Source: Palsa-504 sp963822765 (lineage in GTDB: Bacteria > Actinomycetota > Actinomycetes > Streptosporangiales > Streptosporangiaceae). From it: a stretch of DNA of 64,000 nucleotides. Location of the stretch: NCBI GenBank assembly GCA_963822765.1, contig CAWGJL010000005.1, positions 62,001-126,000 on the forward strand, given 5' to 3'. Under the pieces are notes generated by a model that did not search any database, was not told the origin of the DNA, and saw nothing but the letters and a program-made list of their open reading frames with translations. This document shows positions 49,047-57,678 of the stretch, one piece after another (the first letter of the stretch is position 1; each line of letters opens with the position of its first letter). The position numbers and the translations under genes were made by a program.

Positions 49047-51188
49047 ATGACCAACTCGGACGAGCCACGTGAGCATGGTCATGGCGCAGCCGGATCACCG
49101 CGGCCGACCGGCCCGGGGTTCGCGCCGGGTCTCAGCCGGCGCCGGTTCCTGCAGTACACGGGGCTCGGCGCCGCCGCGGCCGTGACCGCCGGCTGCAGCC
49201 GCGGGCCGGCGGCCGCTGCGGCGGGCGGCAGTTCGGCGGCGTCCAGGGCGCTGCCGGAGGGCTGGAGCGGGACCGTCGCCGATGTTAAGCACGTGGTGAT
49301 CCTCATGCAGGAAAACCGGTCCTTCGATCATTACTTCGGGACGCTCCGGGGAGTCCGGGGGTTCGGCGACAAGCAGATTCTCATTTACCCGAACGGGACC
49401 ACCATCTTCCAGCAGCCGGACAAGGCTCGCAGTGACCTCGGATACCTGCTTCCCTACCACCTGACCGACCAGGTCGACGGTGACCTCGACCACAGCTGGG
49501 CGGGCGACCACGAGGCCCGGAACGGCGGGCTGTGGAACAACTGGGTCCCGGCCAAGACCGAAGAGACGATGGGCTACTTCACCCGGGATGAGATCCCGTT
49601 CCAGTACGCGGTGGCCGACGCCTTCACCATCTGCGACGGTTACCACCAGGCGATCATGGCTCCCACCAGCCCCAACCGGATGTACTTCTGGACGGGGACG
49701 TCGAGCGGCTGGACCAGCAACCCGGGCGACTACACGGTCGACTTCGGGCCGGACGCCCGCACGGCCGCGGTCACCACCTATCCCGAGCTGCTGCAGAAGG
49801 CCGGGATCAGCTGGCAGGTGTACACCAACGACCAGGTCGGGGACAGCGGCAGCTATCCCGGTTACTTCCTGGGCGACTACGGCGACAACCCGCTCTGGTT
49901 CTACCAGCAGTACAACACCACCAACAGCCGCGACGGCGGTACCGGCGCGCTCGCGAGCCGCGGGGCGGTCACTCCGTGGCAGACCGACGCGGGGGCGCCG
50001 CCGATGAGCAAGACCCACGCCGCGTACGTGCTGTCGAAGTTCATTAACGACGTCAAGAGCGGCACGCTCCCCCGGGTGTCGTGGATCGTCGCCCCGGCCG
50101 GCTACTGCGAGCACCCGTCCTACACCCCCGACTACGGGGCGCACTACGTGAACACCGTGCTGCAGACGCTGTTCGCCAACCCGGATCTGTGGAAGACCAC
50201 GGCGCTGTTCATCACCTACGACGAGCACGACGGGTTCTTCGATCACCGGCTCCCGCCCGCCCCCGAGGCGACCGTCACCGACGAGTACATCGGGGGGCTG
50301 CCGATCGGCCCCGGGTCCCGGGTCCCCATGCTCATCTGCTCGCCGTGGACCCGCGGCGGCTACGTCGACTCCAACGTGTACGACCACACCTCGATGCTCC
50401 GGTTCCTGGCCGCCTGGACGGGGGTGAAGCCAGCTAACGTCACCCCGTGGCGGACGTCCGTGACCGGCGACCTGACCACCGCGTTCGACTTCGGGCACCC
50501 GGACTTCTCGATCCCGGGGAACATCCCCACGCTCGACCAGACCTGGGCCCTGACCCAGCTGACCGGCGGGTCGACGGAGCCCCCCGCCGAGGGCGCCCAG
50601 AAGATGCCGGCCCAGGAGCCCGGCACCCGGCCGCACCGCCCGACCAACTACCAGCTGCACGCCGACGTGACCGTGAACCGCACCACCAGTGAGGTCACCG
50701 CCGCGCTGACCAACACCGGCACGGTCGGCGCCTCCTTCGCCGTCTACCCCGATAAATACCTGGCCTTCGGCGGCACGCCGGTCACGGTGCTCCCGTCCGC
50801 CCCGCGCTCCTACGTCTGGGACGCGACGCGGACCGCCGGAAAGTACGCCTTCTCGGTCTACGGCCCTGACGGGTTCCTGACCAGCTTCGCCGGCCAGGTG
50901 GTGCCGGCCGGCCAGAACGACGGCCCGGTCCCGGTCGTCACCGCCACCCTGCCGTCCGGGCCAGGCGGGACGGCCGTCGAGCTCACGCTGGCCAACGAGG
51001 GCCAGGCGGCGATCAGCTACACCCTGACCCCGAACGACTACCAGGGCCGCACCCAGACGGTCACCGTGCAGGCCAGCGGCGCCACGACCATTAGCTGGCC
51101 GGCCGATCAGGACGGGTACTACGACGTGGTGATAACCGCCGGCACCGCCGACGGCTTCCGCCGCCGCTACGCCGGCCGCATTGCCTGA
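49047..51188 (+). CDS. plcC: Tat-exported phospholipase C-type phosphoesterase
   Basis: 713 residues. A twin-arginine signal (LSRRRFLQYTGLGAAAAVTA, ending AGC, so possibly lipid-anchored) precedes the non-hemolytic phospholipase C family domain: VKHVVILMQENRSFDHYFGT is the hallmark metal/nucleophile strand, followed by APTSPNRMYFWTGTSSGW, VSWIVAPAGYCEHPS, FITYDEHDGFFDH and GPGSRVPMLICSPWTRGGYV. Two DUF756-like C-terminal Ig-type domains (YQLHADVTVNRTTSEVTAAL, and a repeat from about 940 bp later) complete the family architecture. It hydrolyses phosphodiester lipids outside the cell. ATG 49047 has gaggggt upstream. Confidence 0.9.
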   Translation: MTNSDEPREHGHGAAGSPRPTGPGFAPGLSRRRFLQYTGLGAAAAVTAGCSRGPAAAAAGGSSAASRALPEGWSGTVADVKHVVILMQENRSFDHYFGTLRGVRGFGDKQILIYPNGTTIFQQPDKARSDLGYLLPYHLTDQVDGDLDHSWAGDHEARNGGLWNNWVPAKTEETMGYFTRDEIPFQYAVADAFTICDGYHQAIMAPTSPNRMYFWTGTSSGWTSNPGDYTVDFGPDARTAAVTTYPELLQKAGISWQVYTNDQVGDSGSYPGYFLGDYGDNPLWFYQQYNTTNSRDGGTGALASRGAVTPWQTDAGAPPMSKTHAAYVLSKFINDVKSGTLPRVSWIVAPAGYCEHPSYTPDYGAHYVNTVLQTLFANPDLWKTTALFITYDEHDGFFDHRLPPAPEATVTDEYIGGLPIGPGSRVPMLICSPWTRGGYVDSNVYDHTSMLRFLAAWTGVKPANVTPWRTSVTGDLTTAFDFGHPDFSIPGNIPTLDQTWALTQLTGGSTEPPAEGAQKMPAQEPGTRPHRPTNYQLHADVTVNRTTSEVTAALTNTGTVGASFAVYPDKYLAFGGTPVTVLPSAPRSYVWDATRTAGKYAFSVYGPDGFLTSFAGQVVPAGQNDGPVPVVTATLPSGPGGTAVELTLANEGQAAISYTLTPNDYQGRTQTVTVQASGATTISWPADQDGYYDVVITAGTADGFRRRYAGRIA

Positions 51189-51207
51189 GACCCGCGCAGG
51201 CGGCTCC

Positions 51208-51241
51208 CGATGAAATTACGGGCGCGATGAAATTACGGGCG
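51208..51241. repeat. 17-bp perfect tandem duplication
   Basis: CGATGAAATTACGGGCG occurs twice in direct succession (51208-51224 and 51225-51241), 20 bp after the phospholipase stop codon and about 100 bp before the RraA-like gene. Its ATG...stop-poor content gives no peptide of note. It could be a slippage product or a pair of protein-binding sites. Confidence 0.8.
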
Positions 51242-51343
51242 CGGCCTCAAACCCGGCGTCAGAGCTTCACCAGCGGGTCCGGAGCTCACCGATATGGTTG
51301 CGGACTGAGGGAGCGCCGTCGTGCCGATCCCGAGGAGACACAG

Positions 51344-52048
51344 GTGAGCAAGTCCCACCCCGAGCAGTGGACAATCCGCGAGGTCGCAGAACGCCCGGAG
51401 AGGTCGCTGGTGACAGCGCTGCGTGAGTTCGCCACGACGCAGATCGCCGACTGCGGCGGCCCGGTCGCGGTCGTGGCCCCGCCGCTGCGTCACCTGGCCG
51501 GCGGCGCTCAGCTGTGCGGCCCGGCAGTAACCGTGTGGACCAAGCCCGGCGACATCCTCTACGTGCTGAAGGCGGTGGACTCGATCGTGGCCGGCGATGT
51601 GCTGGTGGTTGACGGCGGCAGCCGGCTCGACGCGGCAGTGATCGGCGACATCGCCGGTCAGGCCCTAGCCGACCGCGGCGGTGACGGGGTGGTCGTCGAC
51701 GGCGCGGTCCGCGACCTCGACGGTCTCGACGCGGTGGGGTTGCCGACGTTCGCCCTGGGCGCCCATCCCGCGACGGGATCGAACCAGGGACCGGGTGCGA
51801 TCAACGTCGTCGTGCAGTGCGGCGGGGTAACCGTCCGTCCCGGGGATGTGGTCCGCGGCGACGCCAGCGGCCTCGTCGTCGTCCCGAAGGAACACCTCGC
51901 GCGGGTCCTCGCCCTGACCAAGGCGGTCGCCGACCGCGAAGAAGAGTGGCGGCGAGCCATCGCCCGCGGCACGAGCCTGCCCGCGGCAACGGGCATCGAC
52001 GACCTGATCACCAAGCTCGCTGCGGACCGGGCCGCGGCAAGGCGCTGA
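51344..52048 (+). CDS. RraA-like protein (HMG/CHA aldolase family)
   Basis: 234 residues. VAGDVLVVDGGSRLDAAVIG, DGVVVDGAVRDLDGLDAVGL and VRPGDVVRGDASGLVVVPKE form the RraA-like alpha/beta/alpha fold; the G-x-x-R-D pair near the centre matches the metal and pyruvate site of 4-hydroxy-4-methyl-2-oxoglutarate/4-carboxy-4-hydroxy-2-oxoadipate aldolases. These proteins are often wrongly called methyltransferases (MenG). GTG 51344 follows gaggaga; the longer frame from 51227 starts inside the tandem repeat. Substrate not determined. Confidence 0.87.
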   Translation: MSKSHPEQWTIREVAERPERSLVTALREFATTQIADCGGPVAVVAPPLRHLAGGAQLCGPAVTVWTKPGDILYVLKAVDSIVAGDVLVVDGGSRLDAAVIGDIAGQALADRGGDGVVVDGAVRDLDGLDAVGLPTFALGAHPATGSNQGPGAINVVVQCGGVTVRPGDVVRGDASGLVVVPKEHLARVLALTKAVADREEEWRRAIARGTSLPAATGIDDLITKLAADRAAARR

Positions 52049-52070
52049 CGGCCGAACGGTCCGGCGCCCG

Positions 52071-52718
52071 CTACTCGTGGTGTTCGTCCTGGCCGGCGTC
52101 GTTTTCTGGCTCATCGGTGCCCGCCGGGATCACCGTTCCTGAGTCTCCGGCTAGCAGCAGCTGCGGGATCTGACCGAAGGTGTAGCGGACCGGACCGGGC
52201 TCCGGGACGACGGTGAACGACCAGATGACGTCGTACCGGTCGCCCGGCCACTTCCGCGGGATGGCGGTTCCGCTGACGACCGGCAACGAGGATGCGATCA
52301 CCGGGATGTGCTTGTGCTCCCAGCAGATGAGCACGACGCCGGAGTGGCTGCGCAGCAGGCTGTCGGCTAGCTGCTGTTCCTGTCCCTGGGCGAAGTGCGA
52401 CGTTATCGGCAGCCCCAGATGCTCGCTGAGACCCTGAATGGTTTGATACGACCGATGCGCGGCCGTCTTGCCCGGATGCCCCCAGGAGGGCGCCACCAGC
52501 ACCGTCGGTGTCCGCAAGCCGACCCGCACCGGGTTGGAGTCCGGGTGGAACAGCGCAGCGAGGGCGCCGGAGCGCTGCCATCCGCGCGGCAGCAGCGAAT
52601 GCTCGTTCTGGCCGCCCTCATAGTCGACCCCGGTCAGCGGCGGCTTCAGCGGCTTCTCCGCGTGCCGGATGATGTAGATGACTTCGGGCGGGACGTCCAT
52701 GCCGTAAACGTAAAGCAT
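52071..52718 (-). CDS. Histidine phosphatase-like protein
   Basis: 215 residues (209 if the second ATG, 52700, is used). EVIYIIRHAEKP carries the R-H-x-E phosphohistidine motif of the phosphoglycerate-mutase/histidine-phosphatase superfamily, and SGVVLICWEHKHIPVIASSL the second catalytic histidine. The tail is acidic (TDEPENDAGQDEHHE). The C-terminal half departs from well-known subfamilies, so substrate and even activity are open. Start choice is uncertain because neither ATG has a good ribosome-binding site. Confidence 0.75.
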   Translation of the reverse strand: MLYVYGMDVPPEVIYIIRHAEKPLKPPLTGVDYEGGQNEHSLLPRGWQRSGALAALFHPDSNPVRVGLRTPTVLVAPSWGHPGKTAAHRSYQTIQGLSEHLGLPITSHFAQGQEQQLADSLLRSHSGVVLICWEHKHIPVIASSLPVVSGTAIPRKWPGDRYDVIWSFTVVPEPGPVRYTFGQIPQLLLAGDSGTVIPAGTDEPENDAGQDEHHE

Positions 52719-52765
52719 GACGTTCGTTACGGGCCGGGCTTGGTGCGATAGCGGAGAGGGTCAGG

Positions 52766-53131
52766 TCAGCGGACTTCGGTGTACTCGCTGCGGTCTAGCT
52801 CCAGGACGTTGGGGACATCGCGGCCCGCTGGCTCGGCGACGTCGGTGTACTGGGTGCCGTCCAGTCGGAAGACACCGAAGCTGCCCCCGGAAAGCAGCTT
52901 GCGCACGTGCCGCATCCCGCTCATGCCCGCGAGGGCCACGGCTAGGCCGGCCGCCAGAACCGAGCCGCCGAACAGGGCGAGCCCGCCCACGACGTGTCCC
53001 AGCAGCATCACGACCACCGCGGCCAGCAAGGCCACGGGCACGGCCGCCACCAGCAGCAGCGCGAGCAGCGTTATGGCGATTACGGCCCTGGCCGACCTGC
53101 CTTGTGTCCGCTCCGCGTACCAACCGGTCAT
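52766..53131 (-). CDS. Two-span membrane protein with cytoplasmic tail
   Basis: 121 residues: a short polar start, VIAITLLALLLVAAVPVALL and GHVVGGLALFGGSVLAAGLA as membrane segments (possibly three), then a soluble tail FRLDGTQYTDVAEPAGRDVP. ATG 53131 is eight bases after gagagg; a GTG at 53140 is an alternative. Function unknown; it stands alone between the phosphatase and the ECF42 operon. Confidence 0.7.
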   Translation of the reverse strand: MTGWYAERTQGRSARAVIAITLLALLLVAAVPVALLAAVVVMLLGHVVGGLALFGGSVLAAGLAVALAGMSGMRHVRKLLSGGSFGVFRLDGTQYTDVAEPAGRDVPNVLELDRSEYTEVR

Positions 53132-53287
53132 CACGCTCACCTCTCAGGCCCGGCGCCCGTCGAGGCCCAGGCCGGTCAACTAACACGATATGTCGCGTCC
53201 TCTGGGTCAACGCGCAGCTCGATGAGAATCATCCCGGGACCGGCCGGCCCTAGGTGCGGACAGACGACCTGCCGCGGAAGCGGCCGC

Positions 53288-54433
53288 TCAACGGTGCAGC
53301 TGGGCGTTGAGTCGTGCGGCCTGTCGCGTGAGATGGTCGCGCTCGGGGAGGTTTGGCGCTGATCGAGCGGCTTCGGCATAGAGCCGCGCGGCGGTGACTG
53401 GGTCACCGTCACGCTCGTGCAGGTAGGCCGCGACGGCGGTGTGGCGGGGCAGCGCAGGGTCCAGCTCCGCCAGGGCGGCCAGGCCGGCCCGCGGGCCGTC
53501 GGCCTCGCCGACCGCGACGGCCCGGTTGAGGCGGGCCACCGGGCTGCCGGTAAGGCGCACCAGTTCGTCGTACCACTCGACGATCTGCACCCAGTCGGTC
53601 TCCGCGGCCGTCCTGGCGTCGGCGTGCAGCGCGGCGATGGCGGCCTGGGCCTGGAACTCGCCCAGGCGGTCGCGGGTGAGGGCGGCCTGGAGCACGTCGA
53701 CACCCTCGGTGATCAGCCGGGTGTTCCACCGGCTGCGGTCCTGCTCGGCCAGCGGGACGAGCCTGCCGTCGGGGCCGGTCCGGGCCGGGCGCCGGGCGTG
53801 GTGGAGCAGCATGAGCGCGAGCAGGCCCGCGACCTCCTCATGGCTGGTCTTGGCCGCCAGCTGGCGAGTCAGGCGGATCGCCTCGGCGGCGAGGTCGACA
53901 TCGCCGGAGTAGCCCTCGTTGAAGACCAGGTAGAGCACGCGCAGCACCGTGGCGACGTCACCGGGCTGGTCGAACCGGACCGATGAGACGGTCCGCTTGG
54001 CCCTGCTGATCCGCTGGGCCATGGTCGCCTCCGGCACCAGGTAGGCCTGCGCGATCTGACGCGTGGTCAGGCCGCCGACCGCACGCAGCGTGAGCGCGAC
54101 GGCCGAGGCCGGGGTCAGGGACGGGTGCGCGCACAGGAAGTACAGCTGGAGCGTGTCGTCCGCCACCTCGCCCGGGCCGGGGACGGGCTCGCCCTCGACG
54201 CGGCCCTCGCGATGCCGTCGGGAGGTATCGGCGCGGGCGGCGTCGAGGAACTTACGCCAGGCCACGGCGACCAGCCAGCCCTTGGGGTCCCGTGGCGGCC
54301 CGTCCGGCCACACCCGCACGGCCTCGACCAGGGCGTCCTGCACGGCATCCTCGGCCGCCGCGAAGCCGGCTCCGCGACGGACGAGGATCCCGATCACGGT
54401 GGGGGTGAGGGTCCTTAGCAGGGCCTCGTCCAC
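53288..54433 (-). CDS. ECF42-type RNA polymerase sigma factor
   Basis: 381 residues. Sigma region 2 (AAEDAVQDALVEAVRVWPDG, then DPKGWLVAVAWRKFLDAARA) and region 4 (LTLRAVGGLTTRQIAQAYLV) are followed by a 200-residue extension rich in helix-turn-helix-like TPR repeats, such as VARLNRAVAVGEADGPRAGL. That extension defines the ECF42 group and replaces an anti-sigma factor as the control element. Six bp downstream of the YciI/DGPF gene, exactly the conserved ECF42 gene pair. Confidence 0.92.
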   Translation of the reverse strand: MDEALLRTLTPTVIGILVRRGAGFAAAEDAVQDALVEAVRVWPDGPPRDPKGWLVAVAWRKFLDAARADTSRRHREGRVEGEPVPGPGEVADDTLQLYFLCAHPSLTPASAVALTLRAVGGLTTRQIAQAYLVPEATMAQRISRAKRTVSSVRFDQPGDVATVLRVLYLVFNEGYSGDVDLAAEAIRLTRQLAAKTSHEEVAGLLALMLLHHARRPARTGPDGRLVPLAEQDRSRWNTRLITEGVDVLQAALTRDRLGEFQAQAAIAALHADARTAAETDWVQIVEWYDELVRLTGSPVARLNRAVAVGEADGPRAGLAALAELDPALPRHTAVAAYLHERDGDPVTAARLYAEAARSAPNLPERDHLTRQAARLNAQLHR

Positions 54434-54439
54434 CGTGCG

Positions 54440-54847
54440 TCACTCCGTGATGGTCGGGTGCTCGCCCAGGAACGGGCGCACCTCGAGCCATTCGTGGATC
54501 GGCTTCCCGCCCGCTCCCGGCGCTGCGGACAGCTCGCCGGCCAGCTCGAGCGCCCGCTCGTAGGACTCGACGTCGATCACCATCCAGCCGGCGATCAGGT
54601 CCTTGGTCTCCGCGAACGGGCCGTCGGTGACCGGTGGCCGCCCCTCGCCGTCGTAGCGGACGAACGTACCCGCCGGGGAGAGCGCCTGACTGTCGACGAA
54701 CTCGCCGCTGCCCTCGAGCCGAGCGGCGAAGTCCTGCATGTACTGCACGTGGGCCGAAAGCTCCTCCGGCGTCCACTGGTCCATCGGCACGTCGTTCACC
54801 GATGCCGGCGCGCCCCGGTAGTGCTTGAGCAGCAGGTACTTGGCCAT
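54440..54847 (-). CDS. YciI/DGPF-family protein, ECF42 partner
   Basis: 135 residues: KYLLLKHYRGAPASVND, VTDGPFAETKDLIAGW (the DGPF motif) and the YciI ferredoxin-like fold with IDVESYERALELAGEL. DGPF proteins are the usual targets and neighbours of ECF42 sigma factors; their chemistry is unknown. It is the first gene of the pair. Confidence 0.9.
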   Translation of the reverse strand: MAKYLLLKHYRGAPASVNDVPMDQWTPEELSAHVQYMQDFAARLEGSGEFVDSQALSPAGTFVRYDGEGRPPVTDGPFAETKDLIAGWMVIDVESYERALELAGELSAAPGAGGKPIHEWLEVRPFLGEHPTITE

Positions 54848-54956
54848 CGTGTCCTCCTTAGCACGCTACGGCCCATGGTGGCCGTGTTCGCCCCGGGGAA
54901 CGGAGCCGCGCGCCGGTTCTCGACATCGCGCCGCGAGTTTTCCGGCACGGCCGGGG

Positions 54957-55355
54957 TCACGTGGGCTGCTGGGCCTGCTCGTCGGTGCCGCCGTCGCCTT
55001 GCCGCCAGTTCCGGGCCAGGGCGACGAGGCCGCGAACCACGTCGGGAGGCAGCCCGGGGGTGCTCGCGATATGCCACAGCGTCGGGTCCTCGTACTCGGC
55101 CTGCCCGACGTCCGGCGATCCTGCCTTGGGTTCCCCGCCGGCCAGTATCCGCCGGCACGAACCCGGCGCCCAGCCGAGCCGGTTCTCGACCATACCGAGC
55201 GTGCTGGGGGAAACGTGCTGGCCGTTCTCGAGCTTTCCCAGCGTCCGCTCGGTCACCCCGGTCGCCTCGGCAAAGGCGCGCCGATCCCGCATGCCTAGCT
55301 CAACCCGGCGTGCGACGACGTAGTCGGCGAGCCGCTGCCAGTCCTCACCGGCCAT
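54957..55355 (-). CDS. XRE-like helix-turn-helix protein
   Basis: 132 residues. WQRLADYVVARRVELGMRDR followed by FAEATGVTERTLGKLENGQH is an XRE-type DNA-binding domain; the next 60 residues (ENRLGWAPGSCRRILAGGEP) give a loop usual in actinomycete transcriptional regulators, and an acidic tail follows. ATG 55355 has ggaagga upstream; the frame from 55499 adds a non-homologous stretch. Target unknown. Confidence 0.8.
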   Translation of the reverse strand: MAGEDWQRLADYVVARRVELGMRDRRAFAEATGVTERTLGKLENGQHVSPSTLGMVENRLGWAPGSCRRILAGGEPKAGSPDVGQAEYEDPTLWHIASTPGLPPDVVRGLVALARNWRQGDGGTDEQAQQPT

Positions 55356-55600
55356 GTGATCGTCCTTCCCGCGAACCAGCGTTCGTCCCGCCGCCGGCCA
55401 CGTGACCATCCCTATCAGAAGAAGATAGAAGATTCTAGCGCTACTGCCCCAGCCTAACGGCACCGGCCTGCCTCTCTCTTCCCGGTTCATCTTCTTCATG
55501 CTCTTTACTTCCGGCCTGTGCTGCTCTATCGTGCCTATTGCACGACAAAGTTTCTTGTTTCTTCCTAGACGTACCGAGATCGGCGCGCTGCGGGTCGGAG

Positions 55601-55638
55601 GCGTCCTTGCGCTTATGAGGAGGGGAGCGCAAGGACGC
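55601..55638 (-). terminator. Hairpin terminator after the Ser/Thr kinase gene
   Basis: GCGTCCTTGCGC (55601-55612) and GCGCAAGGACGC (55627-55638) are perfect 12-bp complementary arms with a 14-base loop, 36 bp past the kinase stop. The remaining part of the gap 55356-55600, rich in T/C, should hold the promoter of the XRE-like gene; I see no gene in it. Confidence 0.65.
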
Positions 55639-55673
55639 TCCGGCCACGCAGCCGGGCATCGGCCCGGCTCTGG

Positions 55674-57512
55674 CTAGCTAAGCGGGCTCGGCGCGCTGTA
55701 CCCGATCCTCAGCACCTGCTGGCCGGTACTCAGCGTGATCGGGTTCAAGGCGGGGAGATACTGGGCCGTCTGTGAGTTGACGAGCGATCTCACCCAGCTG
55801 AGGTAGGCGGCACGGGTCAGGTGCGTCGCCGGGTCCGCCGTGGCCAGGTCCACCGACCGCAGCAGGCTTTCCGGTCCGCCACCCGGCGACTGGTCGACGA
55901 AATCCACGATGCTCACCACGTGGTAATGGGCCATGGTGGCGAGGAGCTGGACCAGCCGCGGATCGATATCGCCACTGAGAAGCTGGGTCCGGGCGCCGGG
56001 TGAGACCGTGATCTGGCTGTTGGCCAGCAGCTCGGCGCCTGCCGTCTTCCTGAGGCTCAGGTCCGCTGGCAGATTGGCGCGGTAGGCCTTGGCGCCCTCA
56101 GGAGGGATAAACAGGATGTCGATCTCGGCGTTCCCGGAGCCGAAGCTCGCTAGGGTGGCCGGGGCGTAGACGGAGAGCAGCCGCTTGCCGAACTGGGCTC
56201 GGATGGCGGCGGTGGCGACCACCAGGTTAGAGCCGAGGGGGTCGGTCGACGTGTTCCCGATCGTCTCCAGGTTCGCGAGCGGGATGCCCTTACTGGCTAG
56301 ACCCTCGCATACCTGGGGATCGCATGACACGATTTCGGCCCGGCTGACCTGCTGGACGATCCAGTTGATGGCTTCCGATCGGACCAGAGTCTCACCGGTG
56401 AGGGCCGGGCCCGTCGGGGCCTGGCCGGTCGGAGCATTGCGGCCCGCGAGCCGGTCAGCCGACGCACCGTGCCGGGGAAAATTGAGGACGAGCACGCCGG
56501 CGCCGGCGACCAGCACAGCCGCGGCGGCAATCGCCGCCGCCTGCCGGCGCCGCCGGGCGCGACCGCTCCTGCGCCGCCCCGACCGGTGTCTCGACCCCGG
56601 CCCGGCGGCGATCAGCCCATCGCTGCTGGCTGACCGCGGCTCCGGCGGTGCGGAGGCCGCGGGCGGCATCGGTCCCACGAGGCGCGCTCCGGCGGCCACC
56701 AGATCGCTGAGCACGCCGCGGGCTGACGGCCTGAGGGCAGGGTTCTTGTTGAGGCAGCGACGAACCAGCGAGCCCAGTGGTTCGGGAAGCAGGCCCACGT
56801 TCGGCTCGGAATGCAGGATGGCGTACGCCGCGGCGGTCAACGACTCGCCCTTGAAGGGCAACTCACCGGTACCCGCGAACGCTATCGTCACCGCCCAGGA
56901 CCACATGTCGGCCGCTGCGGTCACCCGGGTACCAGCCAGCTGCTCAGGGGCCATGAACGCCGGAGTCCCGATGGCGTACTGGCCAGAAACGCCCGTGGTC
57001 ATCCCGGGGACGGCGGCCAGCCCGAAGTCGATCACCACTGGCCCGTCGGGCCCGAGCAGGACATTGGCGGGCTTGAAGTCGCGATGCACCATCCCGGCGC
57101 CATGCACCGCGCCCAGGGCGGTCAGCGTCGCGACGGCGATGCGCTCGAGCGCGGCGCCGCCGCGCGGCCCGAGTTGCTCGACGACCTCGATGAGCGAGGG
57201 CCCGCTGACGTATTCGCTGACAATGAACGGCCGCCGTTCGAAGATTCCCGCGTCCAGGACTTGCGCGGTGCAGAACCGGGCGACCCGCTGCGCCGCGGCG
57301 ACCTCCTTCAGGAAGCGGCTACGGACCTGCGGGTCCGTGGTCGGCGGCAGAAGCTTGACCGCCGCCGGGCTGCCATCAGGATCCTCGGCCAGGTACACAA
57401 CGCCCTGCCCGCCCTCTCCGAGGCGGCCGAGCAACCTGTATACACCCACCTCGTGCGGATCCGTCTCACGCAGGGTGAGCATCTCAGGCATTGTGGACCA
57501 AGCAGATGTCAC
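55674..57512 (-). CDS. Transmembrane Ser/Thr protein kinase with a novel outer domain
   Basis: 612 residues (or 605 from ATG 57491). Kinase domain 20-275: glycine loop LGEGGQGVVYLAE, Lys53 in AVKLL, HRDFKPAN (143-150), DFG (162-164), GTPAFMAPEQL. A basic stretch precedes one membrane helix (about 325-345). The extracellular 260 residues carry no PASTA repeats. They contain NWIVQQVSRAEIVSCDPQVC (two close cysteines) and long alternating segments such as AEIDILFIPPEGAKAYRANL that I do not recognise. It probably senses an outside ligand. Alone on this strand; ends in a strong hairpin. Confidence 0.88.
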   Translation of the reverse strand: MTSAWSTMPEMLTLRETDPHEVGVYRLLGRLGEGGQGVVYLAEDPDGSPAAVKLLPPTTDPQVRSRFLKEVAAAQRVARFCTAQVLDAGIFERRPFIVSEYVSGPSLIEVVEQLGPRGGAALERIAVATLTALGAVHGAGMVHRDFKPANVLLGPDGPVVIDFGLAAVPGMTTGVSGQYAIGTPAFMAPEQLAGTRVTAAADMWSWAVTIAFAGTGELPFKGESLTAAAYAILHSEPNVGLLPEPLGSLVRRCLNKNPALRPSARGVLSDLVAAGARLVGPMPPAASAPPEPRSASSDGLIAAGPGSRHRSGRRRSGRARRRRQAAAIAAAAVLVAGAGVLVLNFPRHGASADRLAGRNAPTGQAPTGPALTGETLVRSEAINWIVQQVSRAEIVSCDPQVCEGLASKGIPLANLETIGNTSTDPLGSNLVVATAAIRAQFGKRLLSVYAPATLASFGSGNAEIDILFIPPEGAKAYRANLPADLSLRKTAGAELLANSQITVSPGARTQLLSGDIDPRLVQLLATMAHYHVVSIVDFVDQSPGGGPESLLRSVDLATADPATHLTRAAYLSWVRSLVNSQTAQYLPALNPITLSTGQQVLRIGYSAPSPLS

Positions 57513-57678
57513 CTGGCCATTTTGCTCCTAACGGCTCAGCTCACGCCACCATTCCATTTCGCTAGTTACCTGAGGTGCCTACGAGACGGTGAAGGCCGGG
57601 GTCATTGTCGTCACCTAGCCGGGCCGGGGGCGGGCCTGCCGGACCGGAAATGACGGTGCTCGCCGATATCGTCACGCC

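Noticed and set aside
53288..54847. ECF42 sigma factor with YciI/DGPF protein as a new system
   Set aside because: This gene pair is an established, widely conserved ECF42 arrangement.
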